This document shows positions 1 through 9,900 of a DNA stretch of 41,179 nucleotides, in pieces. The stretch lies in NCBI RefSeq assembly GCF_004359215.1, contig NC_090612.1:1800787-1841965 (forward strand), in the 5' to 3' direction. Position 1 is the first letter of the stretch. Every line of letters begins with the position of its first letter. This stretch comes from Bremia lactucae. Lineage: Eukaryota > Oomycota > Peronosporomycetes > Peronosporales > Peronosporaceae. The notes beneath the pieces are model-generated. The model was not told the origin of the DNA, did no database searches, and saw only the letters and a list, made by a program, of their open reading frames with translations. The position numbers and the translations under genes were made by a program.

Positions 1-2
1 CA

Positions 3-948
3 TTGGCTAAATTTAGGGTCTACCTCCTAGGAGATAGACCGTTCATCGTATATACGGACCATGCGTCATTACGCACGGCCGTCAATAGCCCACACCTCTC
101 GCAAAGAATGGCGAGGTGGCTATCCTTCTTCGCGGAGTATAACTTCTCCGTCGAATATAAACCAGGACGACTTAATGTCGTCGCTGATGCGTTATCACGC
201 CGACCCGATTTCGAGTCAGCAGTGCACCCCAACAGTAAAAGTGATCTTACTGTTGCAACACTCACTACGAGTGTTCCATCATCAACCTTAGTTGATGAAA
301 TAAAGAAAGCCTATAAAGAAGATAAGGACCTTCTTTGTCTGATGGATCATTTAATGAATCCATCCGATAAATCTTTTAAAGATCTACCGGCTTTATATCG
401 ATCGTCATCCGATCGATACACAACACGTAACGGCTTATTGTATTACACAGCCGTTACCGGCGACACCCCACGTGTCGTCGTCCCGACTCACAATGATTTG
501 CGCTTGCGCATCATGTATGAGTGTCACGATGCTCCAACAAGTGGACATCGTGGACGTGAGAAGACTTACCTCACGGTAAGTCGATACTTTTACTGGCCCC
601 GCCAGTATCAGTTTGTGCGCAAGTACATTCGTGCTTGCGAGGTTTGTCAACGGGTGAAGCCTAGCCCTTCATCCCGTGCACCTCTTCAGCCTCTACCACT
701 TCCGGCAGAGTGTTGGCAGTCCGTATCTATGGACTTCGTCTTCAGATTTCTCGAAGACGACCACAAAACAATGGAATATTTGTTTTTGTAGACAGATTCA
801 GCAAGATGGTACATCTTGTGCAGTACCAGAGTCAATTACGGCTCCGAGCTGTGCCCGTGTCTTTATCGACACGGTATTCAAACTCCACGGTCTACCCCGT
901 GAATTGGTCTCAGATAGAGATCCACGGTTCACAGCAGAAGGGGGCTGA
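3..948 (+). pseudogene. pol: pol: RNase H C-terminus, integrase zinc domain and start of integrase core
   Basis: The reading frame is open from the window edge to 791. Residues 8-70 are the end of a Ty3/gypsy RNase H, with YTDHASLR and the final VVADALSRRPDF. Residues 175-215 hold the integrase HHCC zinc domain (H175, H182, C212, C215; EVCQRVKP). The first catalytic aspartate is in VSMDFVF (D244). A one-base loss in an A run near 768-772 shifts the frame; integrase continues in another frame as FVFVDRFSKMVHLV and then, after a further shift, ELVSDRDPRFTAEGG, which holds the second catalytic aspartate. It stops at 948. Not functional as read. Confidence 0.85.
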
Positions 949-950
949 CT

Positions 951-1142
951 ATGTCAACATCCGATCACCCAGAAACGGATGGTCAAACAGAACGCGTTAA
1001 TCGCGTCCTCGAAGAGATACTTCGAGGTTTCGTCCAATCGTATCCGAATCGGAGCGAGTATTTACCGATAATCGAATTCGCCATCAATAATTCGGTGCAT
1101 GCGTCTACAACGCATACCCACCCATTAAGAGGGATCCTCTAG
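951..1142 (+). pseudogene. pol: pol: integrase core, C-terminal part with catalytic Glu region
   Basis: This is the integrase segment DHPETDGQTERVNRVLEE followed by EFAINNSVHAS, which holds the glutamate of the D,D,E triad. Roughly a dozen residues normally found between the second aspartate block and DHPETDGQ are missing relative to the usual family layout, so a small deletion joins it to the preceding piece at about 948. It ends in a stop at 1142 after a truncated HTHPLRGIL, where the family normally continues with an NG-rich stretch. Broken. Confidence 0.8.
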
Positions 1143-1147
1143 TTTTA

Positions 1148-1645
1148 ATGGGGGGGGTGGACTCGCACGAGCAAACCACTTCTGACTCATGCTCATCACG
1201 CGTCGAAGTTAACAACGACGCGAGTGATGTCGATGTCGAAGAAATTGACATCGAAGATGCGAAAGATCTCATGGCAGTGCGCACAATGCGTACTGAAAAA
1301 GACAAAACAAATGAGTCAGCAGAAGAGTTTCTGCTAACTCGAGAATCAATAGTCCGTTTCGTTCAGGATTCCATTGCTAACGCAGTGGACCGACAGAAAC
1401 GGAATGCAGACAAACATGGAAGAGCAAACGTTCTTTCATTTTAAATTAATGACCTAGTACTACTCTCTACGGTAAATTTACCTAAGCGTGTTGTCACTAA
1501 TGTGGGTAACAGTAAACTCCCACCCAAGTTCATTGGGCCATTCCGTGTACTGCGTCGCAGAGGCAATGCGTACACAATAGAATTACCACGTAGGATGCGA
1601 ACGCATCCTACGTTTTACGTTGGTCGGCTCCGCCCGTACCATTAG
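1148..1645 (+). pseudogene. pol: pol: integrase C-terminal domain with GPY/F motif
   Basis: An acidic linker (many D and E at 1190-1260) leads into RQKRNADKHGR, then NDLVLLSTVNLPKR and the GPF module (PPKFIGPFRVLRRRGNAY) and THPTFYVGRLRPY. This is the DNA-binding C-terminal domain of gypsy integrases. Frame is constant but has TAA at 1442-1444 and TAG at 1643-1645. The same frame continues downstream to the chromodomain. Confidence 0.8.
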
Positions 1646-2449
1646 TACGCGGCTTCTTCCGAGGACGGATCTGACCACCCTTTTCAAGAATCCCTAAATG
1701 ATATTTGTGGTCACGAGCCAGATTCTTAGAGAAGTACAAGCTTTTGCCCAATTCGGTTCAGACATGGTGAATCTGGAGATTCCCACGTCAGGTCCGAAGG
1801 TCCTCGAAACCGTGACGAGCTGTCGACAGCTCGTCACGAAGAGTGTAATAATTCCGTTCGTACTCCAACATGGAGTACGCACTCTTCGAACGGTCTTTCA
1901 ACCGTTCGATATGATGAGCCTGCACCGTCCGCTCAAACAACCGACGCTAACCGCGCTCGTGATCCAATCCTTCTTCCAAATCATGAAGGAAGCGATCGAG
2001 TTTGTCGATCTTCGACTCTAGATCCGACACATGGGTCGGATTTAATTTTTCCTCCTCCGCCACAACCATTGGTGGATTCCCACGGTGGTCAACGTTTCTT
2101 TGTAGAACGTATTCGAAACCATCGTGATGTGAAGGGTCAGCGAACGAGTTATCTTGTTCGCTGGCGTGGTTATCCACCTTTACATGACAGCTGGGACCCT
2201 CGTTTCCAGCTGGTTGCTGACGTTGGGGGCCTCGTCCGTCAGTATAGCGTGACCCATCCGATGATACCAATTTCAATTGTATATCGTTCTGACCTTCGCT
2301 CGCAAGATCGACAGCTTCAGAAGGTCCATCGGAAAACACGCGCCCCTGGCGCGTGTAAATCGATTACAAAACGTCAATCGCACCCGCATCTCAATAGAGA
2401 TGCGAGCCCTTGCCTAGGGCGAAGAAAAAGAATAGACATCCCATTTTAG
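1646..2449 (+). pseudogene. pol: pol: linker and chromodomain
   Basis: Same frame as the preceding integrase piece, with one more stop at 1727-1729. A low-complexity hydrophilic linker runs to about 2060. The chromodomain spans about 2075-2250, with FVERIRNHRD, SYLVRWRGYPP and DSWDPRFQLV, including the aromatic and W-x-P features of chromo folds. Chromodomains on gypsy integrases are thought to bind histone marks and steer insertion to heterochromatin. A basic tail ends at 2449, about 35 bases past the likely 3' end of the opposite-strand gene, so the two genes converge tail to tail. Confidence 0.8.
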
Positions 2450-3451
2450 CCTCTTCGAGTTGTTAACACAACACGAACAGGGATCACCCCACGTTAGGCA
2501 TAGAAGCCCAGCCTCACGTGACAACCGATGCAATTTATACCTTGCACCGGTTGGAGTTCGTTTCTCAACTTAACGTGATTCGCCTTAAGTTTTTTTAAGC
2601 CAGGCTTCGCGTCCAATGTCTTTGACATTGCGAATGAACGCGCTCCAGGCTTGCATAAGCGAGACTTTATCTCGCTTATCGTTGCCACTAAACCATCGAT
2701 GCTTAAGAAAAGCATCGAGATAAAAATCTTCCTCAGCGCGAAAACCCTTCGCGCTGGGATCAAGGCCATGTAGCTTTGTCGCAATAAATAAGGGAAATTT
2801 ATTGTGAGGAGTAGTATCTCCAGACAAGCTATTGATTAGCCGTTCTGGCAAAAGCCACGGCTTCTTCTTAAGGGCGAGATTAGACATTTTATTGTCGTCA
2901 CTCCTTTGAGTGGTACCCACTGAAGCAGGGGTACCACAAGAACTTTTCTTACGATGGCTTACGCCATCGTCGTCACCTTGCACAGAAATACGTGCAGGTG
3001 ACCGCATGGAAGATCGTACGGGCGATGAAGGATCATCCTCATCGTCGGATCCAAATAGAATATTTACTCGTCTATCAAACTGAGCCCTCTCATTTGAAGG
3101 CTCATAGTCAGCTGCCTGACGTCTATCAGGCGACTGTTCTACTCTCCCCGAGTCGGCCACTTCGTCCGACTCTTATTCGTAGTCGACCTCCAAAGAGGGG
3201 TCGTATTCAGGTGGCGAATAACCACGTGAACCCGCAACATCTAGTGTTGCACGAGTGGAAGATACTACGGCAGACAGAATATCTGCCGCAAGAGATAACA
3301 GTGCGTCACCCGCGGATGCACGAACCGCAGCCGAAGGCGCCGCACTATCGGCACCCCGCATGGATTTGTTCTTCATGCGATGGAATTTAAATGATGGTTC
3401 TGACCAATCAACATCATTTTTAATTAAGTGGTCATATAGTGACCACTCCAT
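2414..3451 (-). pseudogene. Antisense gene between pol and 3' LTR, family AS1 (element A)
   Basis: An opposite-strand frame runs from an ATG at 3451 (MEWSLYDHL; another at 3376, MKNKSMRG) to 2585. It is broken only by one TAA at 3173-3175. The protein is Ala/Ser-rich at the start and acidic in the middle (GSDDEDD), then has KKKPWLLPERL and AEEDFYLDAF, and ends DIGREAWLKK. After a frame slip at about 2585 the family C-terminus follows: GARYKLHRLSREA, LCLTWGDP, ending near 2414. I do not recognise a known domain. Relatives sit at the same place in elements B and D, which argues against a chance frame. Function unknown; it is not gag, because gag is recognisable elsewhere on the sense strand. 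Confidence 0.65.
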
Positions 3452-3479
3452 CCAATGACAGTCAGAGTGATTGTCGTTT

Positions 3480-3489
3480 AAGGGAGGAA
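3480..3489 (+). promoter_or_regulatory. Polypurine tract of element A
   Basis: AAGGGAGGAA sits immediately before the LTR start, where plus-strand DNA synthesis of an LTR element is primed. It fixes the sense strand of element A as plus. Confidence 0.7.
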
Positions 3490-3942
3490 TGATGTACAGG
3501 GGTATATCGTTACATGAAATAAACACTTAAAGACTGTTAATTTAATATATTATCTAAAAGGTTGAGAATATTTGGAGAACATTACTTTTTATAGTAATGT
3601 TCAGAAATCTTATCCAAAAATAGATATAAGCTATTATATCTATATCTATTTATCCCGCAGATTAATCAGCTGTAAACGTAAACAAAGAGAGAGAGAGAGA
3701 TAAGGTTTCAATTGCATGTTTAGTGTTAGTCCATGATTATGTTAGCATTAACAGATGGAAAGAAGAGAAACTCAATTATATTAATACAGTTTACAGTGAA
3801 CCCTCTTTAAGTTAGTTGTCTTAAGGAAAGTATTCCTCTGCACGTACTAGTGTACGTGAAGTAACGTAAGGCACCACTCGCAACTGAAGCAGTGCGAAGT
3901 GGATTTGCACTGAAGCAGTACAAGTCGTAGTGCCCCGTTACA
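3490..3942 (+). repeat. 3' LTR of element A
   Basis: Starts TGATGTACAGGGG right after the polypurine tract and ends GCCCCGTTACA. The ends are partly complementary (ACAGGGG / CCCCGTTACA), as usual for these LTRs. About 453 bp. The interior is AT-rich with an ATATAG-rich stretch near 3630-3655. Confidence 0.65.
3686..3700. repeat. (GA)n microsatellite inside LTR
   Basis: AGAGAGAGAGAGAGA-type dinucleotide run within the element A LTR. Confidence 0.9.
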
Positions 3943-3989
3943 CTGTCATTTCGGAATAATAGCGGGAGTACTATTGTGAGTACGCCGCT

Positions 3990-4940
3990 AAGCCAAGGAA
4001 CTTGAAAGTCCTGAGCCCACTACTGCAACAGCAATTGTTCCGTCGTCAACATTACTTGACGACGTAAGAAGAGCCTATCAAGAAGCCAAAGCTCTTAAAG
4101 GTTTGATAAATCACCTCAAAAATCCACCACAAAAATCTTTAACAGGATTTTTGAAATCGTATCGATCCGTTTAGGACGATACACAACACGCAATGGCTTA
4201 CTGTATTACGCAGCCAACACCTCGTATCGTCATCCACACTCATCATGATCTGCGTTTAGGCATCAGGTATGAGTGTCACAAGGCTCAATAATTGGGCATT
4301 GCGGACGTGAAAATACTTATCTCACGGTAAGACGAGATTTCTACTGGCCACGCCAGTATGAATTCGTCCGTATGTACATACGTGCTTGCGAAGTTTGTCA
4401 GCGGGTGAAGCCTAGTGCTTCATCCCGTGCTCCGTTGCAACCTCTGCCTGTTCCGGCAGACTATTGACAGTCCGTATCTGTGGACTCGCCTTCGAATTTC
4501 GCAAAGACGATCACAAAAATAGTGATATTCTTGCGTTTGTCGATCGTTCCAGCAGAATGGTAAATCTTGCTGCAGCCCGAAGTCAATCACAGCCGACAAC
4601 GGCACTCGCGTCTTTACTGACATGACGTTTCGACTCCATGGGTTGCCCCGTGAGCTGGTATCAGATCAAGACTCCCGGTTCACGGCGTAGTTTTGACAAT
4701 CTGTGTTCGAATCAATTGGAACACACTAATATGTAGACTTCTGACCATCCGGAACAGATTGTCAGACAGAACATGCTAATCGCACCCTCAAAGACATACT
4801 GCGCGGATATGTCCACTCATTTGCAAGTTGAGTGATTTCTTGTCGATGGCAGAACTTGCCACGGACAATTTGGTGCATGCATCAACAAATTATACACCGT
4901 TTTTCGTGAATGTTTTTGCCTTTCACGTATACCCACCTTG
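3990..4940 (+). pseudogene. pol: pol: integrase zinc domain and core (element B)
   Basis: Recognisable pieces in shifting frames: a spacer like that of element A (VPSSTLLDDVRRAYQEA), then at 4273-4467 GHCGRENTYLTV, FYWPRQYEFVR and ACEVCQRVKPSASSR (zinc domain), LHGLPRELVSDQDSRFTA near 4635-4690 (second aspartate block), and a decayed D-x-TERVNR region near 4745-4790 (TEHANRTLKDILRGY). The upstream histidine of the zinc domain is read in a broken frame. Heavily mutated copy of the element A gene. Confidence 0.75.
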
Positions 4941-5540
4941 AGTGGAAGTGTTTCTTATTTCAGGGAGGGAGGGACTCGCTTGAGCAAAGCACAGTCTAGC
5001 TCTTGATCATCACGCATTGACTCAACAGATAGTCATCAACATTGAAGAGGACAAACTCAGTAATAGCGATAAGATATTCCTGATTTCGATACCAACGATG
5101 CTGATTTACTCAGCATCGAAAACATTAATACTAGTGAGAACAAACTCAAGAGGAGAATAAAATCTTTGCAGTGCACACCTAGCGCATTAAAAAAACCGAG
5201 TCAGAAGGAGAATTCCTGCTTCAGTGGTCCGTATCGTACGCGATTCCATCGCTGATGTGGTGGACCGACAGAAACGGAACTCTGACAAAATGGAATAGCA
5301 AATAATATTTCATTTAATGTTAACGAACTAGTCCTACTGTCTACGGTAAATCTACCAAACGTGCAGTGACGAATGTGGGCAGTAATAATTACCGCTCAGG
5401 TACATCGACCCGTTCCGTGTACTGCACCGCCAAGGCAGCGCGTATGCGATCGAGCTGTCTCGTATGATGCGGTCGCATCCTACGTCTTACGTTGGACGTC
5501 TCCGCCCATACCACCAGTACTAGGCTTCTCCCGGTTCCGA
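4941..5540 (+). pseudogene. pol: pol: integrase C-terminal domain (element B)
   Basis: Acidic linker remnants (5030-5160) are followed by VVDRQKRNSDKM near 5260, LVLLSTVNLPN near 5330, then a frameshifted GPF-type block (5380-5520) that matches the element A sequence at DNA level, including the CATCCTACGT...TACGTTGG stretch. Several stops. Confidence 0.6.
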
Positions 5541-6120
5541 ATTAAAACTGCAACGTTTAAGACATCCGCCAAAGACTGATGGTACCGAGTCAAAATCTGA
5601 TAATCTCGGGATAGGCTTTAAATGAGCCAGACGTTTTACTTCAACTTTCAAGGATGGTATCTTTTGTCTCGAAGGGGACAGAAGATAATAATCCCGTTCG
5701 TTCGACAATTGATTGAACGCAACTTCCGGTCAATTCTCCAATTGTTTTCGACGAACATTTTCGACCGTCGACGCTATGTCATGACGACAGCAACATTTAT
5801 GATCATGCCCTTTCGTAAGTAGGAGAGCGTGATCCAAGTCATCGTGATGACTCCGGTTAGACATATGAGGCGAACCCGATTTTTTTTCTTTCTCCACAAC
5901 ATTTGACGGATTCAATTGGCGAGAAGCGTTTTTTAGTCGAACGCTTCTTAACCACCGCGAGGTGAAGGGGGTTCAAATGTATTACAATGTTTGTTGGTGA
6001 GGGCATCCACCCTCGCATCTTAGCTGGCAACCTCGTTATCAACTAATGGTAGACGTCCCAGGTCGCTCCTCCTCCTCCGAAGAGATTCCGTCGGAGAACG
6101 AGCGCGGGAAGCGCTCGTAA
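5541..6120 (+). pseudogene. pol: pol: linker and chromodomain remnant (element B)
   Basis: After about 340 bases of unalignable linker, 5880-6060 encodes a decayed chromodomain: LLNHREVKGVQMYYNVCW, a stop in place of a residue, then GHPPSHLSWQPRYQLMVDVP. It aligns to the element A chromodomain (NHRDVKGQRTSYLVRW...). Two frame changes are needed, so it is a remnant. Confidence 0.65.
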
Positions 6121-6203
6121 AATGATTGTAAGTTCTTAATCCTTTCGCGCATCTCAGAAGAGATGCGCGTCGTCCAATGAAAATTTCAAGCGAGTATGCC
6201 TCC

Positions 6204-7138
6204 TTAGGGGCATGATCTGCACTCTAAAAAACAGCATGGCCATGAGTCCACCCACGAAATGTAAGGTATCTTTACTTCTCTAGACAAACGGTGCAGCTTG
6301 TAGCGTGCACCAACTACAGTCCGTTTATCGAACCGGTCACAGAAAGCATGCAGTTTGTCAAGCCAGGCTTCGCAACCTATGCTTTGCAAATTCTGAACGA
6401 ATGCTTCCTAAGCTTTAAACAAAGGAGTCACATCCTTGGCACGCTTGCAGGTGTATCATCGACGCCCGAAAAAGGTATCGATAAAGAATTCTGTTTCCTC
6501 CTCACCGGGCTTGTGAAGCCTGGATGAATTAAACAACGAAATTTTGAATCGTTTGTCGGTGATACGAGACCAACGAATAATGTTGCCCGTAGAGGCAACC
6601 AGGATTTTGTTTTGGGAGCAAACCTCAACGCATTGCAGTCCCTCTCTCGTTGGTTAATGTTACAATTCAAGCTAACATTATGCTCAGAGTGAACTTTGAG
6701 ATCACTCCGTCCCTGGTGATGCACGCTAGCACCACCAGTAACATTCTTATCGAAGCGACCTTTACTATCACTTCGTTCCTGGCGATGCATTTTAGCATCA
6801 CCAGAGTATTTGTCGTCCATAGAGTAATGACAAGATGACTCCACACCAAAAGGGTCTGACGAGTTAAATATCGTCGCCATTACCTCTTGAATTGTCACGT
6901 CAAAACTCTTAGGTCTGACGGACGCGGCGTTGGGCGAACCGGATGCTTTCAAAGTGGTCACCGAGCCGGACGATGACGCCGACTCGTACCAGTCACCTCC
7001 AATTGGAGTAGGAGGTGACGAGCTTCCCACAGTAGACGTATGAGCGTCTACTGAAACGTATGCACCACAAGCAGCTACACTTAGTCGTGCTGCCAGCTTT
7101 TGGGCGTCACAGGCTCCACGCACAGGTTTCGATACCAT
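6204..7138 (-). pseudogene. Antisense gene, family AS1 (element B)
   Basis: Begins with ATG at 7138 (MVSKPVRGACDAQKLAAR), matching the element A start block SMRGADSAAPSAAVR. The frame is open to 6428 (about 236 aa), with a KTKSWLPLRATLF block equivalent to KKKPWLLPERL. Frame shifts follow near 6430-6500: EEETEFFIDTFF matches AEEDFYLDAF of element A. The C-terminus is open to 6204 as QSIGCEAWLDKLHAFCDR, then GARYKLHRLSREVKIP. The DNA-level position is identical to element A: after the chromodomain, on the opposite strand. Unknown function; conserved architecture is the main evidence that it was once a gene. Confidence 0.6.
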
Positions 7139-7189
7139 GCGCAAATAAAAACTCTGGAATTTAAAAAGGAAACAAAAAGTTATAGTTCA

Positions 7190-7460
7190 CGGAGAGAGCC
7201 ACAATAGAACTCTCTGTCACTCTTCATCATTTACTATAATGAGTGTTTGAAATCCCGCACCGATCCTAGCAGATTAGTTACGCATCTGTTCGATGTCGTA
7301 GGGCAATACTTAGTCCCTGTGGCATGACTAGCCACTCCCTTAGCAATCCGCTTGGGTGCTTACCACTGAAAGTGGGATATCCTGTACACGCATAAGGATA
7401 TGATAGAATTCATCCAGTAGATCAATTGACAAGTCCCTGCGCCAAGTACTCTGCCACCTA
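7190..7460 (-). pseudogene. pol: Gypsy RT fragment (palm motifs A and B)
   Basis: Reverse-strand translation gives IDLLDEFYHILMRVQDIPL (motif A region, equivalent to LDLVDGYYQ), SVVST, then MPQGLSIAL (motif B) and NRCVTNLLGSVRDF in a shifted frame. Stops in between. The catalytic YxDD block is not found. An orphan scrap from an RT of the same general type as element C. Confidence 0.65.
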
Positions 7461-7573
7461 TCGATAATGCTCGGAGAGGTGGGGGAAATGAGCCTATTCG
7501 ATAGATATTCAAACTCGTCCTCACTGACACACTAAGAGAGGAGGGTCGTGGGAAGAACTACTAGTGCTTTCAA
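7461..7573. other. No assignable feature
   Basis: Probably the upstream part of the RT scrap on the minus strand, too decayed to align with confidence. Confidence 0.4.
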
Positions 7574-8030
7574 GCGTAGGCGGGCACTTCAAAAGCGACC
7601 TTTCAATACAAAGCACCCAGCGAGGAAGCGGTTTGACCTTTTTCCCTCACGTGTAGCGATGTAGTTAGTGGGCGCCGAAGACGACCTCACCCATCGAGAT
7701 TTTACCCTTAGACAAGTGACGTCACGGAAGCGGCTGCCCGTCTTTTCGTGCGCACCGTGTACCAAGAAGTTAGCTCATGACGGATAAATATTTAAAAGAA
7801 TCAAATAACTAAATACCTTTGTGCATCTCTACATGGTGAGCGTATTTTTTTAAATACCTCAGCTCGAGATGACGCCAGACGTCATCCCTTTTAATGTGCC
7901 TGTGCGCATCACATACACATGGGTGGGTAACTATGTGAACCTCGCCCGAGTAACAGATCAATTAACCTTAGACAAATGCATTGACTTCATACTTAACAGG
8001 CGTGTAGCGTAAGGCCGCTAGCCCGTCACA
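7574..8030 (-). repeat. LTR of family L2, copy 1
   Basis: Shares blocks with 27379-27935 in the same orientation and with 12310-12829 in inverse orientation: GAGGAAGCGGTTTGACC, a CACGGGAGCGG-like block, CGAGCGTAT..., the GATGACGCCAGACGTCATCCC palindrome, and a CACACAT / ATGTGAACC pair. Read on minus it starts TGTGACGGGCTAGC and ends near GCCTACG. Both ends are eroded relative to TGTAACGGGC and GCCTACA. Confidence 0.6.
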
Positions 8031-8463
8031 CGACCTACGCTGATGATAGTGCATGCAAGCTTGTCCTGAAGCATTTGCTATGATTTCGCAACTAAGACTC
8101 TTCCTTTACATGTGTACCGGAGTCACCTTGCCCACACTATCATCAATATAGCTTAGCTTGCAGTACAAGCGAAAGGTGCCCCGATTCACATATGGCTTGA
8201 CACCTGCCCCACTTTTGAAAAATATGGACGATACTCACGTGACTTGGAGTCACACCTCCTTTGAAGTCATCATAGGATGTAGACTGCCCATTATCGTTTA
8301 GTATGGAAACTCGAATTCAGATTTTAGTAACAAAGAAACTGAGTTTTTTGTACCTAAACAAATACTATTTAACGTAAATTATGAGTTGTACGCTTTCTCC
8401 TTACGTAGTAATGTATGATCCCGTCAATATTTAATAGGATGTATCGAGTGCTGAACGTTTACT
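8031..8463. other. Unassigned interval before gag of element C
   Basis: No coding frame recognised. A block at about 8085-8160 (CTTCCTTTACATGTGTACCGGAGTCACCTTGCC with surroundings) resembles about 12875-12955 in direct orientation, so it is likely LTR- or leader-related sequence of a gypsy element. Confidence 0.35.
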
Positions 8464-9110
8464 TTGCACCTTGGCGCCGAGCGACTATTTCCACTTCATA
8501 GCACTTGTAGTCTGCCTACAACCTCCGCTTGTAACGGGGCACTTCTCGCTAGGTCTGAAAAACAGTACTTGCTGTACACTCTGGGAAGAGATGAACAGCA
8601 TGAGGCCATCTATCAACAGACGCTTTCCACCCGGCCAGATCAGTCGACGCTCATTCAAATGGAACTGCTCAACTTTGATGTGACTGCAGATCACACGATT
8701 GCTCACTGGCTGATAGCCGTGGAACAATGTGCTCATCGAGGACGGCAGCCCGATGGTGTCGTACGCCATGTCCCAATTGAGCGATAAGGCCTCTGAGTGA
8801 GCTTACGTGGCTCTAAAGGCGGATAGGCATTCCTTTCGCGAGTGATATTTCAAGACAAGATCACGCCATGTTTCAGCGGGCGAGAACGAAGTGTTGCTTC
8901 AGGCGCGCTTCTTTGGGGCGCGACAGGCGCGAAGCGATCCTTGCAATAATATGTACCGCTGTTGGCATTCATTATTGTGGGTTCGATACCGAAGCACATT
9001 AATATGCCCGCTCATGAACGGACTGCGGTATGGTCCACCGCGACAGGCCATTTTTAGAAAGGTACCGTCGACGATGGAAATGGCAATCTAAATCGCCTTA
9101 GTTAAGCAAT
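8464..9110 (+). pseudogene. gag: gag: capsid region (element C)
   Basis: Fragments in three frames follow the Gag capsid order of Phytophthora-type gypsy elements: AHWLIAVEQC (8695-8730), IEDGSPMVSYAMSQLS then AYVALKADRHSF (8735-8840), VLLQARFFGARQARS (8890-8940), and LMNGLRYGPPRQAIFRKV followed by PSTMEMAI (9010-9090). Stops and slips interrupt it throughout. Upstream 8464-8690 is open but not recognised; it may be the Gag N-terminus. Confidence 0.65.
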
Positions 9111-9447
9111 TCTTCAGCAGTGCCTTGGCGACAGCTTGATAAATCCGTCGGCAGCAAGATTGGATGCCACTCCTATGAAGTTGGGCAACGCAGACGATGT
9201 GTGCTGCAAGTGCGGCATGTGCGGCCAAATGATGGCTCGCTGCTATGCCAGAGTGGCTGCTGGTGCTATGACTCCAAGTAACAAGGCTTTCTACCCAAAA
9301 GGCCATGGCAATTACCAGTGTGCACGACGCACTAAACCTGCATCGACCACAGACGGTTTGGGAAATGCTGGAGCGCTGAAAAAGCGGAAGGCCCTACTAA
9401 AGCGGGCTCTGAAGCTACCGCTATGTTCTCAGCTATCAAACAGATAG
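9111..9447 (+). pseudogene. gag: gag: zinc-knuckle region (element C)
   Basis: The open frame 9136-9447 (about 100 aa) contains CKCGMCGQMMARCYARVA, a retroviral-type CCHC knuckle in which the histidine position reads Q. A basic tail (KKRKALLKRALK) follows. It lies between capsid and protease as expected. The lost histidine would prevent normal zinc binding. Confidence 0.6.
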
Positions 9448-9527
9448 GTAGCATAATCCCTGAGGTTTCGAAAGTTTGGAGCTCAACCCTGTGGTCTATG
9501 GCCTAAGTAGATTTGAACTACTGACTT

Positions 9528-9538
9528 GGGGGGGGGGG
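9528..9538 (+). repeat. G homopolymer
   Basis: Run of 11 G at the start of the protease region. It is prone to length errors and may hide a frame. Confidence 0.8.
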
Positions 9539-9900
9539 CGCTCGATACGATGCTATGACTATGTGATGACCCGTCTTGTGGATTTGGGTGCATCACAGAA
9601 TTTTTGCTGAAAGTCGCGGCCCTTAAACAGAAACCGGCGATGTTTGGGGCGAGAAGAGGCGACCGTTCGTTTAGCGAACGGCGCCTCGTAAAGTCTGAGG
9701 GAGTTTATGTTGAGCTCGCCTTCAGTTATAGTGACTTTTCCTGAAGAGAGAAGCTCACGGTGCTAGGTATGGAGAGTCCGAATGACCTCATCCTAGGCAT
9801 GCCATGGTTGGCAAGACACCAGCCATGTATAGACTGGAGTACACGCACAGTTGCTACCTCTAAGCAGGACATCGAAAAGGATCCGCTCCTGCTAGAGGCT
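9535..9900 (+). pseudogene. pol: pol: retropepsin-type protease (element C)
   Basis: LVDLGASQNF at about 9575-9605 is the active-site block; the family has D-S/T-G and here the serine codon reads leucine. Later KSEGVYVELAFSYSDF, then LTVLGMESPNDLILGMPWL and RHQPCIDW (about 9755-9835), the usual C-terminal ILGxPWL...IDW block. A stop follows QNFC and frame slips occur. Not a working protease. Confidence 0.7.

Larger units (their letters stand above)
1..3942 (+). mobile_element. Ty3/gypsy chromovirus-type element A, 3' half
   Basis: Sense strand is plus: RNase H end, integrase, chromodomain, then a polypurine tract and an LTR that starts TGATGTACAGGGG and ends CCGTTACA. The 5' LTR, gag, protease and RT lie before the window. 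A gene on the opposite strand fills the space between chromodomain and LTR. pol is broken by at least two frameshifts or deletions and three in-frame stops, so the copy is dead. Position of the LTR directly against integrase-region sequence of element B suggests A inserted into B. Confidence 0.85.
3943..7180 (+). mobile_element. Ty3/gypsy element B, decayed 3' half
   Basis: Same order as element A: integrase, integrase C-terminal domain, chromodomain, then an antisense AS1 gene. It begins abruptly at the LTR of element A, consistent with A having inserted into B. No clear 3' LTR follows: after the antisense gene start at 7138 there is only a purine-rich stretch (about 7155-7180) before an unrelated RT scrap. 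Many stops in all frames. Confidence 0.7.

Noticed and set aside
1947..2339. 130-codon minus-strand ORF over the element A chromodomain
   Set aside because: Antisense shadow; unlike AS2, no relative of this protein was seen in other elements.
2585..3160. Interpretation of the antisense ORF as gag
   Set aside because: Gag-type capsid and zinc-knuckle sequences are found on the sense strand upstream of protease in elements C and E1; the antisense protein lacks both.
8485..8769. 94-codon minus-strand ORF over gag of element C
   Set aside because: Plus strand reads as Gag capsid pieces; the minus frame is a shadow.
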